Shown in pieces: positions 18,397 through 26,953 of a stretch of DNA of 64,000 nucleotides. The stretch is from contig CAWIMD010000004.1 of the NCBI GenBank assembly GCA_963837165.1, forward strand, positions 1,054,001-1,118,000. The letters are read 5' to 3'. A program made the position numbers and the translations under genes. This DNA is from JAENWD01 sp963837165. GTDB lineage: Bacteria > Acidobacteriota > Vicinamibacteria > Vicinamibacterales > JAENWD01. Numbering within the stretch: position 1 is the first letter of the stretch; each line of letters starts with the position of its first letter. Below the pieces are notes generated by a model. That model was given only the letters and a program-made list of their open reading frames with translations. It did not search any database and was not told the origin of the DNA.

Positions 18397-20850
18397 ATGC
18401 ACGCAGGCGGCCTGAAGGCCCTGGAATTCGACCGGATCGTCGCCGCCGTGCGGAGCTTCGCGCTCACGCCGACCGGGGCGGCGGAGCTCGAGCGGCTCGC
18501 GCCGTCGCGCGAGCCGGCCGAGGTACGTGAACGGCTCGCCGCCACCACGGAGGCCGTCGCCTATCTCGCCGCCAATCCGGTGTTTCCGCTCAGGGCGCCC
18601 GAAGATCTCGAAGAGCTGCTCGCTCTGGTCGAGGTGCCGCACAGGGCGCTGGCGCCGCTGCAGCTGCTGGCACTGGGCACCTATCTGGAATCCATCGAGC
18701 TGGCGGCCGCGGCCGTCCGGCGTGCCCAGGGCGATTTTCCGCGACTGCGCCAGCTCGTCGGGCAGGTGGCCTCGTTCGGTCGGGAGATTGCCGACATCCG
18801 CCACCGGATCACCCCGGCCGGGGAGGTCGCCGACCACGCGAGCCCCCGCCTGGCCGCCATTCGGGACCGGCTCCGCCGCCTGCGTGCCAGCCTGCGGCAG
18901 ACCCTCGACAGTTACCTGCGCGGTCGGGAGACCGCGAAGTACCTCCAGGACCAGGTCGTCACCGAGCGGAACGGGCGCTACGTGCTGCTGGTGAAAGCCG
19001 AGCACCGGACGTCGCTGCCCGGGCTGGTTCACGGCAGCTCCTCGAGCGGGCAGACGCTCTATCTGGAGCCGCTCGCGACGGTCGAGATCAACAACGAGGT
19101 CGTGGCCCTCGAAGCCGAGGAAGCGGAAGAAGTCCACCGGATCCTGCTCGAGCTCACCGACGCGATTCGCGCCAGGCGCGACGAGCTGGGCGACTGCGAG
19201 CGCGTCGCCACGGCGCTCGACGTTCTGCAGGCCAAGGCGCGGCTCGCCGAGATCACCGGCGCGAGCGCCCCGGCGCTCTCGGCCGACGGGCGTCTCGAGC
19301 TGCTGGCCGCGCGCCATCCCCTCCTGATGCGGGCGGTGGTCGGGCGCTACTCGGACGAGCTCTCGGGGCTGCCGGAGCACCCGAAACCGGTGGACATCAC
19401 ACTGGTGCCCCCCGACACGACGCTCCTCATCACCGGCCCGAACACCGGTGGCAAGACCGTCGCGCTCAAGACCGCGGGGCTGCTGGCGCTCATGGCGCAG
19501 GCGGGCCTGCACGTGCCCGCCGAGCCGGGGTCCTCGGTCCCGGTGTTCCGGTCGGTGTTCGCGGACATCGGCGACGAGCAGTCGATCGCGGCCAGTCTCA
19601 GCACGTTCGGCTGGCACATCACCAACATCGCGGCGATGGACCGCGACCTCGACCTGCCCGCCCTGGTGTTGCTCGACGAGATTGGCGCCGGCACGGACCC
19701 GATCGAGGGCGGCGCGCTCGGCGTGGCCATCGTCGATCATTTCCGGACCCGCGGGGCGCTGGTCGTCGGGACGACGCACTACGACGCGCTGAAGACCTAC
19801 GCGCAGACGACGCCCGGCGTGATGTGCGCCGCGTTCGCCTTCGACCCGGACGGGTTCGCGCCCACCTACGAGCTGGTGTACGGCACGCCCGGCCGGAGCC
19901 TGGCGCTCGAGATGGCGGCGCGGCTCGGCATGGATCGGGCGATCGTCGATCGGGCCCGCCAGGCCATGGGCGCCCGCGAGGCCCGGCTGGCGGTGCAGCT
20001 CGAGCGCGTGGATCGCGAGCTCGCGCGACTGGCCGACGATCGGCGGCAGGTCGAGCAGGAACGCGAGGCCGCCTCGCGCGCCAGAGCACGTGCGGAGGAG
20101 CGCGAGGCGGACATGGCGGCGCGCGAAGCGCAGTTCAAGCGCAGGCTGAACGACCGCATCGACGATCGCGTGCGTGCGGCCACCCGCGAGATCGACGATG
20201 TCGTCAAGGCGCTGAAGCGCCAGACGACGGCCCTGGCGTCGAGCGAGGCGAAGCCGCGGCTCTCCACCGGCGATCAGGGATCCCTGAAAGCGCACGCGCG
20301 GGCGGCCGTCCAGGCTGCCGCGGCACGCGCGGTGGACGACCGCGCCACCACGGCGGCCGAAACCGCTCCTGCGCCGCAGCCCGTCGAGCGGCGCGCCGTC
20401 GCCGGCGATCGCGTCATCGTGCCGCCGTTCGGCCTCGAGGGCACGGTCAGATCGGTGAGCGGCGGCCACGCGGACGTCGACGTCCAGGGCAAGCGCCTGC
20501 GGGCGGCCGTCAAGGACCTGGTGGTGCTCGGCGGCGCTCCGGAACGGGGCGGCCGGACAGGCAGCGCGGTGAAGGTGAACGTGGACCTGGCACCACGCGA
20601 TGCCCTGGCGTCGGATCTCAACGTGATCGGCCTGACCGTGGACGAAGCGCTGACGAAGGCCGAGCGCTTCCTCGACGACACGCTCGTCACCGATCAGCGG
20701 ACCGTGCGTCTGATCCACGGACACGGCACGGGAAAGCTGCGGAAGGCGCTCGCAGGATTCCTGAAGGCGCACCCGCTGGTGGCGGCGTTCCGCGCGGCCC
20801 CTCTCGAGCAGGGTGGCGGCGGCGTGACCGTCGTCGAGCTGAAGGACTGA
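18397..20850 (+). CDS. mutS2: MutS2, ATPase/endonuclease acting on recombination intermediates or collided ribosomes
   Basis: An 817-residue MutS2. It has the core-lever region, then Walker A GPNTGGKTVALK near residue 347 and Walker B ALVLLDEIGAGTDPIEG. GTTHYDALKTYA and a long charged coiled coil (about 520-620) follow. The C-terminal Smr nuclease domain includes DLNVIGLTVDEAL and RLIHGHGTGKLRKAL. MutS2 lacks the mismatch-recognition domain of MutS; it suppresses recombination, and its homologue also rescues collided ribosomes. ATG 18397 fits homology (MHAGGLKALEFDRI). The stop overlaps dnaG by one base. Confidence 0.95.
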   Translation: MHAGGLKALEFDRIVAAVRSFALTPTGAAELERLAPSREPAEVRERLAATTEAVAYLAANPVFPLRAPEDLEELLALVEVPHRALAPLQLLALGTYLESIELAAAAVRRAQGDFPRLRQLVGQVASFGREIADIRHRITPAGEVADHASPRLAAIRDRLRRLRASLRQTLDSYLRGRETAKYLQDQVVTERNGRYVLLVKAEHRTSLPGLVHGSSSSGQTLYLEPLATVEINNEVVALEAEEAEEVHRILLELTDAIRARRDELGDCERVATALDVLQAKARLAEITGASAPALSADGRLELLAARHPLLMRAVVGRYSDELSGLPEHPKPVDITLVPPDTTLLITGPNTGGKTVALKTAGLLALMAQAGLHVPAEPGSSVPVFRSVFADIGDEQSIAASLSTFGWHITNIAAMDRDLDLPALVLLDEIGAGTDPIEGGALGVAIVDHFRTRGALVVGTTHYDALKTYAQTTPGVMCAAFAFDPDGFAPTYELVYGTPGRSLALEMAARLGMDRAIVDRARQAMGAREARLAVQLERVDRELARLADDRRQVEQEREAASRARARAEEREADMAAREAQFKRRLNDRIDDRVRAATREIDDVVKALKRQTTALASSEAKPRLSTGDQGSLKAHARAAVQAAAARAVDDRATTAAETAPAPQPVERRAVAGDRVIVPPFGLEGTVRSVSGGHADVDVQGKRLRAAVKDLVVLGGAPERGGRTGSAVKVNVDLAPRDALASDLNVIGLTVDEALTKAERFLDDTLVTDQRTVRLIHGHGTGKLRKALAGFLKAHPLVAAFRAAPLEQGGGGVTVVELKD

Positions 20851-22661
20851 TGGCCCGGCTGCCCCAGGCGTTCCTCGACGACCTGCACCTGCACGCCGAC
20901 ATCGTGCAGGTGGTGGGCGACGTGGTGTCGCTCCGCCGGTCGGGCGCGACATGGAAGGGGCTCTGCCCGTTCCACGGGGAGCGGACGCCGTCGTTTCACG
21001 TCAACCGGGAGAAGGGCTTCTTCCACTGCTTCGGCTGTGGCGTGGGGGGCGATGTCCTCAAGTTCGTGGAGCTGCACGAGAAGGTGGGCTTCATGGACGC
21101 GGTGCGGATGCTGGCCGGCCGGTTCGGCCTGGCCGTGCCGGAGTTGTCGGACGAGGCGACAGGACCGACCGCCGCCGAGCGCGAGGCGCTGCTGAAGGTG
21201 CACGAGGTGGCGGCGGCCTGGTTCCAGGAGCAGCTGGCGACGCCGGCGGGCTCGCGCGTCCGGCAGCAGCTGTCGGCGCGCGGCATCACGGAGGGCACGG
21301 CGACGATGCTCGGCCTGGGGTTCGCGCCATCCTCGCGGGACGCGCTGAAGACGTACCTGCTGGGGAAGGGGTTCGCGCCGACGCTGCTGCTGAGGAGCGG
21401 CCTGGTGGTGCAGCGGGACAGCGGTCCCTCGACGAGCTCGGGACCGCCCCGAGCAGAGTCGAGGGGCGGCGAGAGCGTGGACCGCTTCCGCGGGCGGCTG
21501 ATGATCCCGATCTGCCGTGACAGCGGGTCGGTCATCGCGTTCGGAGGGCGCGCCACCGAGGCGGGCCAGGAGCCGAAATACCTGAACTCGCCCGAGACGC
21601 CCATCTACTCTAAGAGCCGGACGCTCTACGGGCTGCACCTCTCGAAGGCCGCCATCCGCAAGGTGAGTTTCGCGGTGCTCGTGGAGGGGTACTTCGACTT
21701 CGGCCAGCTCGTACAGGCGGGCGTCTCGCCCGTCGTGGCCTCGTGCGGCACGGCGCTGACGCCCCAGCAGGCGCAGCTGCTCCGTCGCTTCACGTCGAAG
21801 GTCGTGCTGAGCTTCGACCCGGATGCGGCCGGACAGGGCGCGGCCGTGCGGTCGTGCGAGCTGCTGGTGAGCGAGGGCTTCGAGGTGAACGTGGCCGTGC
21901 TGCCGTCGGGAATGGACCCCGACACGTTCGTCCAGCGGAACGGGCGCGACGCGTACCAGGATCGCCTGCGGGCGTCGGTGCCGTACCTGGAGTTCCTGCT
22001 GGGTCGTGCGGCCTCCGCGCACGATCTCGGGTCCGACGAGGGGCGCCGCCGGTTCCTGCACGAGATGCTGGCCGTGGCCGCGCGGATCCCGGACGCGGCG
22101 ACGCGCGACCAGTTCGCGGACCGGCTGGCGCACGCGTCGCGGATTACGGAAGAAGTGGTCAGGGGCGAGATTCGTAAGGCTGCGGCCGCCAGGAAGACGG
22201 AGCTGCCGGCACGGGCGCTGGCTCCGGCCGTCCCCCTGAAGACTGCCGAGCGGGGGCTCATCTGGGCGCTCATGCACGACCCGGACGGCTCGCGGCCCTT
22301 GATCGGCGAGCTGGAAGATGATGATCTGGAAGAGCTTACAGTTGGCGAGGTGCTCGACGCCGCCCGTGATCTGCAGGAGGTGACCGGGGCGAGCTTCCCA
22401 TCTGCGCTCCTCGAGCGTCTAAATGATCGACTGGCCCGGCAGGTGGCGGCCGTGGCCGCCGAAGGGGGGGCCCCGGCTCCGGCGGCTGACTGCATACGGG
22501 CGCTGAAATTGCTGCGGTACGACCGCGAGCGGGCGGAGCTGCAGCGCGAGATCGACCGGCTGCGCGATGACGGATCGGCCGAGACGGCCGCGCGGATCGA
22601 GCAGCTGTACGGACGAAAAGTGGACTTGAAGCGACGGATCGAGGCTTTGTCGGCCGACTGA
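20850..22661 (+). CDS. dnaG: DNA primase (DnaG) with an in-frame palindromic insertion
   Basis: DnaG makes RNA primers at the replication fork. The 603-residue protein has the CHC2 zinc finger (Cys39, His42, Cys60, Cys63). It also has the core with DRFRGRLMIPI, and the Toprim motifs AVLVEGYFDFGQLVQAG and VLSFDPDAAGQGA. The start codon overlaps the mutS2 stop (TGATG). Between VVQRDSG and SVDRFRG lies an extra segment of about 18 residues (PSTSSGPPRAESRGG) that is absent from typical primases and is encoded by a large hairpin at 21426-21465. The C-terminal helicase-binding region is present. The gene is macromolecular-synthesis-like with rpoD downstream. Confidence 0.96.
   Translation: MARLPQAFLDDLHLHADIVQVVGDVVSLRRSGATWKGLCPFHGERTPSFHVNREKGFFHCFGCGVGGDVLKFVELHEKVGFMDAVRMLAGRFGLAVPELSDEATGPTAAEREALLKVHEVAAAWFQEQLATPAGSRVRQQLSARGITEGTATMLGLGFAPSSRDALKTYLLGKGFAPTLLLRSGLVVQRDSGPSTSSGPPRAESRGGESVDRFRGRLMIPICRDSGSVIAFGGRATEAGQEPKYLNSPETPIYSKSRTLYGLHLSKAAIRKVSFAVLVEGYFDFGQLVQAGVSPVVASCGTALTPQQAQLLRRFTSKVVLSFDPDAAGQGAAVRSCELLVSEGFEVNVAVLPSGMDPDTFVQRNGRDAYQDRLRASVPYLEFLLGRAASAHDLGSDEGRRRFLHEMLAVAARIPDAATRDQFADRLAHASRITEEVVRGEIRKAAAARKTELPARALAPAVPLKTAERGLIWALMHDPDGSRPLIGELEDDDLEELTVGEVLDAARDLQEVTGASFPSALLERLNDRLARQVAAVAAEGGAPAPAADCIRALKLLRYDRERAELQREIDRLRDDGSAETAARIEQLYGRKVDLKRRIEALSAD
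21426..21465. repeat. Palindromic element translated in frame within dnaG
   Basis: Hairpin of 40 nt: CCCTCGAC pairs with GTCGAGGG and, inside it, GCTCGGG pairs with CCCGAGC around a 5-nt loop. It encodes part of the low-complexity PSTSSGPPRAESRG segment of primase. The length keeps the frame open. Confidence 0.85.
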
Positions 22662-22718
22662 GGCCGCAAGGGCACGACCCGAGCCTGACGTCGCATGGCG
22701 CGTGGTACGGCACTCATA

Positions 22719-22738
22719 AGGCTGACCCGGCAGGGTCA
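22719..22738 (+). promoter_or_regulatory. Leader hairpin before rpoD
   Basis: GCTGACCC and GGGTCAGC form a perfect 8-bp stem around a short GGCA loop, ending 10 nt before the Shine-Dalgarno sequence of rpoD. It could influence translation or mRNA processing between dnaG and rpoD. No T-run follows, so it is not a clear terminator. Confidence 0.5.
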
Positions 22739-22761
22739 GCGGGACTGCAAGGAGGACACCC

Positions 22762-24465
22762 TTGTCGATTGAAGACAAGTACGACGAGGTACGGCAGCTC
22801 ATCAACATCGGCAAGGAGAAGGGTTACCTGCTCTACGACGAAGTCAACGAGCTGCTTCCGGCCGAGATCACCTCGTCGGAGGAACTGGATGATCTGTTCA
22901 ACCAGTTCGGCAGCGCGGGCATCGAGGTGCTCGACTCGGACAAGAACTTCCGGGACGAGAAGCCGTTTGACCGGACCGCCGAAGGCAGCGAGGAGATCGA
23001 GCTCGACCTGACGCCGGGCGCCCTCGACAAGACCAACGATCCCGTCCGCATGTACCTGCGGGAGATGGGCACCGTGCCGCTGCTGACCCGCGAGGGCGAG
23101 GTGGCGATCGCCAAGCGCATCGAGCAGGGCAAGCTCTCGGTGATCAAGTCCATCTCGCGGACGCCGATGGTCACGCGCAAGGTGCTGCAGCTGGGCGACG
23201 ACCTGAAGAACGATCAGCGCACCATCCGCGAGCTGGTGACCTTCTCGGACGAGGAGCTGACCGAGGACAAGATCGAGGACCGCAAGCGCGAGGTGCTGCG
23301 CCAGATCGATGCGGTGCGGAAGGCGCGGCAGGTCGTCGAGAAGACCGAGGAGAAGCTGTCCGGGATCCTGAAGAAGGACAAGAAGAAGTACCGCCGGGCG
23401 CGCTGGAAGATGCTGCGCGCGCGGGTGGAGCTGAGCCAGCGGATTCGCCAGATCGAGTTCACCGAGCTCGTGAAGCGGCGGATGATCGAGGAGATCAAGG
23501 ACCAGGTCGAGGTCGTCCAGCGGACCGAGCGGGAGATCCACCACGTCGAGCGGCAGCTCGATCCGCCAAAGGGCCGGCGGCCGCTCAAGCTGCGCGAGGA
23601 GGACAAGAAGCTCTTCCAGAAGCGGCTCAAGGACCTGAAGTCGCAGCTCAAGGCGCAGGCCGACGAGCTGCAGGAGACGCCCGAGCAGCTGCGCCGTACG
23701 CTCGACACGATCACGCGGGGCGAGTGGCAGGCCGAGCAGGCCAAGAAGGAGCTCGTCGAGGCCAACCTCCGGCTGGTCGTCTCGATCGCGAAGAAGTACA
23801 CGAACCGGGGCCTGCAGTTCCTGGACCTGATTCAGGAGGGCAACATCGGCCTGATGAAGGCGGTGGACAAGTTCGAGTACCGTCGCGGCTACAAGTTCTC
23901 GACGTACGCGACGTGGTGGATCCGGCAGGCCATCACGCGCGCGATTGCCGACCAGGCGCGGACGATTCGCATCCCGGTCCACATGATCGAGACCATCAAC
24001 AAGCTCATTCGCACCAGCCGCGCGCTGGTGCAGGAGCTGGGCCGCGAACCGACCTCCGAGGAGATCGCGCAGCGGATGGACATCCCGGTGAGCAAGGTCC
24101 GGAAGGTGCTGAAGATCGCCCAGGAGCCGATCTCGCTCGAGACGCCCATCGGCGAGGAGGAAGACTCGCACCTCGGTGATTTCATCGAGGACCGCGGCAT
24201 CGTCTCGCCGGCCGATGCGGTGATCAACCTGAACCTGAAGGAGCAGACCGACGCGGTGCTGAAGACGCTCACGCCGCGTGAGGAAAAGGTGATCAAGATG
24301 CGCTTCGGCGTGGGCGACGGCTCGGAGCACACGCTGGAGGAGGTCGGCCAGAACTTCGCCGTCACCCGCGAGCGCATCCGGCAGATCGAGGCCAAGGCGC
24401 TCCGCAAGCTGCGGCACCCCTCACGCAGCCGCAAGCTGCGGGCGTTCCTGGAGGGAAGGACGTAA
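22762..24465 (+). CDS. rpoD: Primary sigma factor RpoD (sigma-70)
   Basis: A 567-residue primary sigma factor. It shows region 1.1 at the start (YDEVRQLINIGKEKGYLLYD) and region 1.2 (DPVRMYLREMGTVPLLTREG). A long charged non-conserved region follows (about 150-310). Region 2 has KKELVEANLRLVVSIAKKYT and KFSTYATWWIRQAITRAIAD, region 3 follows, and region 4.2 is VTRERIRQIEAKALRKLRHP. The start is a TTG at 22762 with a perfect AAGGAGG at 22749-22755, six bases upstream. The TTG may lower expression. A heptamer array begins three bases after the stop. Confidence 0.97.
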   Translation: MSIEDKYDEVRQLINIGKEKGYLLYDEVNELLPAEITSSEELDDLFNQFGSAGIEVLDSDKNFRDEKPFDRTAEGSEEIELDLTPGALDKTNDPVRMYLREMGTVPLLTREGEVAIAKRIEQGKLSVIKSISRTPMVTRKVLQLGDDLKNDQRTIRELVTFSDEELTEDKIEDRKREVLRQIDAVRKARQVVEKTEEKLSGILKKDKKKYRRARWKMLRARVELSQRIRQIEFTELVKRRMIEEIKDQVEVVQRTEREIHHVERQLDPPKGRRPLKLREEDKKLFQKRLKDLKSQLKAQADELQETPEQLRRTLDTITRGEWQAEQAKKELVEANLRLVVSIAKKYTNRGLQFLDLIQEGNIGLMKAVDKFEYRRGYKFSTYATWWIRQAITRAIADQARTIRIPVHMIETINKLIRTSRALVQELGREPTSEEIAQRMDIPVSKVRKVLKIAQEPISLETPIGEEEDSHLGDFIEDRGIVSPADAVINLNLKEQTDAVLKTLTPREEKVIKMRFGVGDGSEHTLEEVGQNFAVTRERIRQIEAKALRKLRHPSRSRKLRAFLEGRT

Positions 24466-24467
24466 AG

Positions 24468-24558
24468 ATTGCGGAATGCGGAGTGCGGAGTGCGGAGTGC
24501 GGAATTGCGCATTCCACTCCGCATTCCACTCCGCATTCCGCAATTCGCATTCCGCAAT
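24468..24558. repeat. TGCGGA heptamer array with inverted arms (second locus)
   Basis: Left part is five 7-nt units (ATTGCGG, AATGCGG, AGTGCGG three times). The right part is made of the reverse-complement units (CATTCCG, CACTCCG types), so the whole region can fold into one long hairpin. It uses the same word family as 12918-13001. It fills the gap between rpoD and the tRNA and probably terminates rpoD. Confidence 0.8.
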
Positions 24559-24563
24559 GTTGC

Positions 24564-24639
24564 GGGCCCTTAGCTCAGTGGTCAGAGCTGCCGGCTCATA
24601 ACCGGCTCGTCCCAGGTTCGAATCCTGGAGGGCCCACCA
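24564..24639 (+). tRNA. tRNA with CAU anticodon, probably tRNA-Ile2
   Basis: 76 nt including encoded CCA. Acceptor stem GGGCCCT/AGGGCCC is fully paired. The anticodon stem GCCGG/CCGGC holds loop CTCATAA with anticodon CAT at 24597-24599. The T arm CCAGG-TTCGAAT-CCTGG is standard. A CAU anticodon can be elongator Met, initiator Met or lysidine-modified Ile2. The G1-C72 pair and TTAGCTCAGTGGT D-arm resemble Ile2 most; initiator features are absent. Confidence 0.9.
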
Positions 24640-24731
24640 GCCTCCGTTACGGTGCTCGCTCGCTGGCGGGGCCGTCCAGGCTTCAGCGCGGCGGCCCACG
24701 CTGCGGCACGTCGGTCCTCGATGACCGGAAC

Positions 24732-26817
24732 CTACGGCCCGCCTCGACGTCCTGCACCCGCTCTGATTGCGTCGAGCTCGTGCGCGAGCTGCACGGCACG
24801 CTTGTGATAGTCGTACGCGAGGTACGCCACGAAGGCGATCGTCGCCACCACCACTGCGACGAGCATGCCGTATTCGAGACCTCTCTGACGCGCCTGCGCG
24901 GCCCGTCTCGCGGGCAGATCCCGATAGAACCGCGCGAGCTTCGCCTGGCTCGGCGTCGGGTACCGCGGCAAGCGGTAGGCGCCTGGATTCCGTACCTGCG
25001 CCGCTGCGCCTGACGCGGCGCGCGCGGCCGCGGCGGAGACCGCCCCCTGACTTCCGTTCAGGCTCTCGCCCGAGACGGGCCGCACGCTCCCGGAGCCGGA
25101 CACCTCCCACCAGGCACCGGTGTCGCGGGCGAGCGCGGCGCGAGGAGCCACTACCAGCCGGGCGCCGCCCGGGCCCAGAGCGGCTCGCAATCGGGCGGCG
25201 GTTTCGGCACGCGCCGTGAGGGTCCCAATCCGACCCAGATCGGCCGCGGTGAGCGCGACGACGCCATCGGGCGTCAGGGCTCCGCTCGTGCTTTCGAGGC
25301 GCGACGGATCGCCACCGAGGAAGACCAGGTGCTGGGCGACATCTTCGTGTTCGAGCGCGCCTTCCAGGCATCGGACCGAACAGGCTCTCATCGCCGAGGC
25401 CGGCAAGCGTCGCGCTGGCGAGGTAGTCGCGCAGGTTCTGCGGGCCGGCGCTGAAGAGCAGATGATGCACCGCCTTCGGCCCGACGAATCCCCTCTCGTC
25501 CCGCGGGAGCGGCCTCAGGGTGTCGGCCAGCAGGGGCGCGGTCGCGCGCCAGACCTCGGTCCCGCGATTGATCAGCGCGCGGCGGGTCACGTCCCGCCGG
25601 CCATCGGCCTGGACGACCTCGAACTCCATCCACTCCGCCACGAAGGTGGTGGAGGACCCGCCGCCAAAGGCGTCCAGGAACCCCGACGACCCTTCGGACT
25701 CGCCGACGTCAATGGCATCGCCCTTCTCGGTGTCGTCGCCCAGCAGCAGCATCGGCGTCCAACGATCTGCGCCGTCAGCGCCGCCGACGCCGAGACCCAT
25801 GGTCGGTTTTGCTGCGGGCGCATGAAGCAGAAAGACGTCGCGGTTGATGAACTCCACGACGGGTCGCGTCACGGTCAGGACGGGCGCCACCTGCAACTGA
25901 CCGTCGACGAGCCGCTCAGCGAGCACGCGGACGATGATGCGCTGGTACCAATCGGCCGGCATCGCATCCACGGTCTGCGACACCTGCGCGTACCTCTTTC
26001 CCGGCGTCGCATCCGGGAATGCGGTATCGAGGTCCTGCCACTGGCCGGCGACATTGGCCTGCAGCCAGACGTGCCGTGCGATATCGTCGCGAGCCTGGGT
26101 GCGGGCAGGAGAGCCGATCTCGGACAACGCCGATCCGATGGCAGTCCTGATCACGGGATAGTCCCTGCTCGCTCTCCTGGACACTCGTGTGAAGAACGTG
26201 CTCTGCGACGCGATCGCCGCCATGGGCGGCGGGGCCGTGAAGCCGTCGAACATGTGCGCGAACAACGCGTCCACGCGATCCGGTGGCAGCGTCCCCACCG
26301 CAAACCGGACCGTGATCCCCTGCACCTGAAGCAGGCGCGCCAGCAGTCGCGACCGATCGAACCCATTGCCCGCGCCAGCCGCAAGCGCGCCCTCCGCATC
26401 GCGCAGGACGCCGGAGTAGGCCTCGTATCGAACCTGATCCCGCACGAACGCAAAGGCCTTGTCAATCGAGGCACCCAGTGCCCGGGCCTGTGCGTCGAGG
26501 TCGTACCGCGCTGTCGACGCGATCGGCTCCAGTGCGTCGAACGAGGCCGACAGCGCCTCGGGACTGGGCGCCTCGGCCGGGAGGGCCGGCACGTCGAGCG
26601 TCGCATCGAGCGGCACGGCATCGATCGTGACCGATGGCGCGCCGGCCTCCTGGTCTCTGTGTGCGGCAGGATTCGCCGAGGCGGCGGTACCGCCCGGGGC
26701 GGGAACGCTGGAGCTGGCCGTCGAACGGGCAGGCGCAGACCAGCCGCCCGAACACGCGACGGACAGCGAGGTCGACAGGGCGATCAGCGATCGGGCTGGC
26801 CGTCTGGGGAATGACAC
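24732..26817 (-). CDS. Large exported lipoprotein with transglutaminase-like region, frameshifted
   Basis: The N-terminus (MSFPRRPARSLIALSTSLSV then Ala-Cys) looks like a lipoprotein signal. A region around residues 125-190 (AFVRDQVRYEAYSGVLRDAEG, then GNGFDRSRLLARLLQVQGI) resembles the transglutaminase-like fold, but the usual catalytic Cys position carries Gly. The reading frame changes near 25385. The second part continues with CLEGALEHEDVAQHLVFLGG and ends with one membrane helix (MLVAVVVATIAFVAYLAYDY) and a basic tail. A one- or two-base indel explains it. Function is unknown; it may be an inactive structural relative of transglutaminases. Confidence 0.6.
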
Positions 26818-26953
26818 GTCGACGGTTCTCGCGAGGATTACGTGTCATGGCCCCGGAACGGAACGAGGCACTCTCGCCGCGAGGCGCCGCCAGGCCTGAC
26901 GCAGTCCCTCGGGCTCTTCCATTCCGGCGGGGGCCGCGCTTTCTGGCGGGCGA

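Noticed and set aside
18319..20952. 877-codon minus-strand frame opposite mutS2
   Set aside because: Shadow of the mutS2 codon bias; composition rich in Arg, Gly, Gln and His without recognisable domains.
22714..24417. 567-codon minus-strand frame opposite rpoD
   Set aside because: Antisense of a highly charged protein gives a Leu/Asp/Arg-rich shadow; no start signal or homology.
24564..24639. Initiator tRNA-fMet
   Set aside because: The acceptor stem starts with a G1-C72 pair and the anticodon stem lacks the three G-C pairs plus C1-A72 mismatch typical of bacterial initiators.
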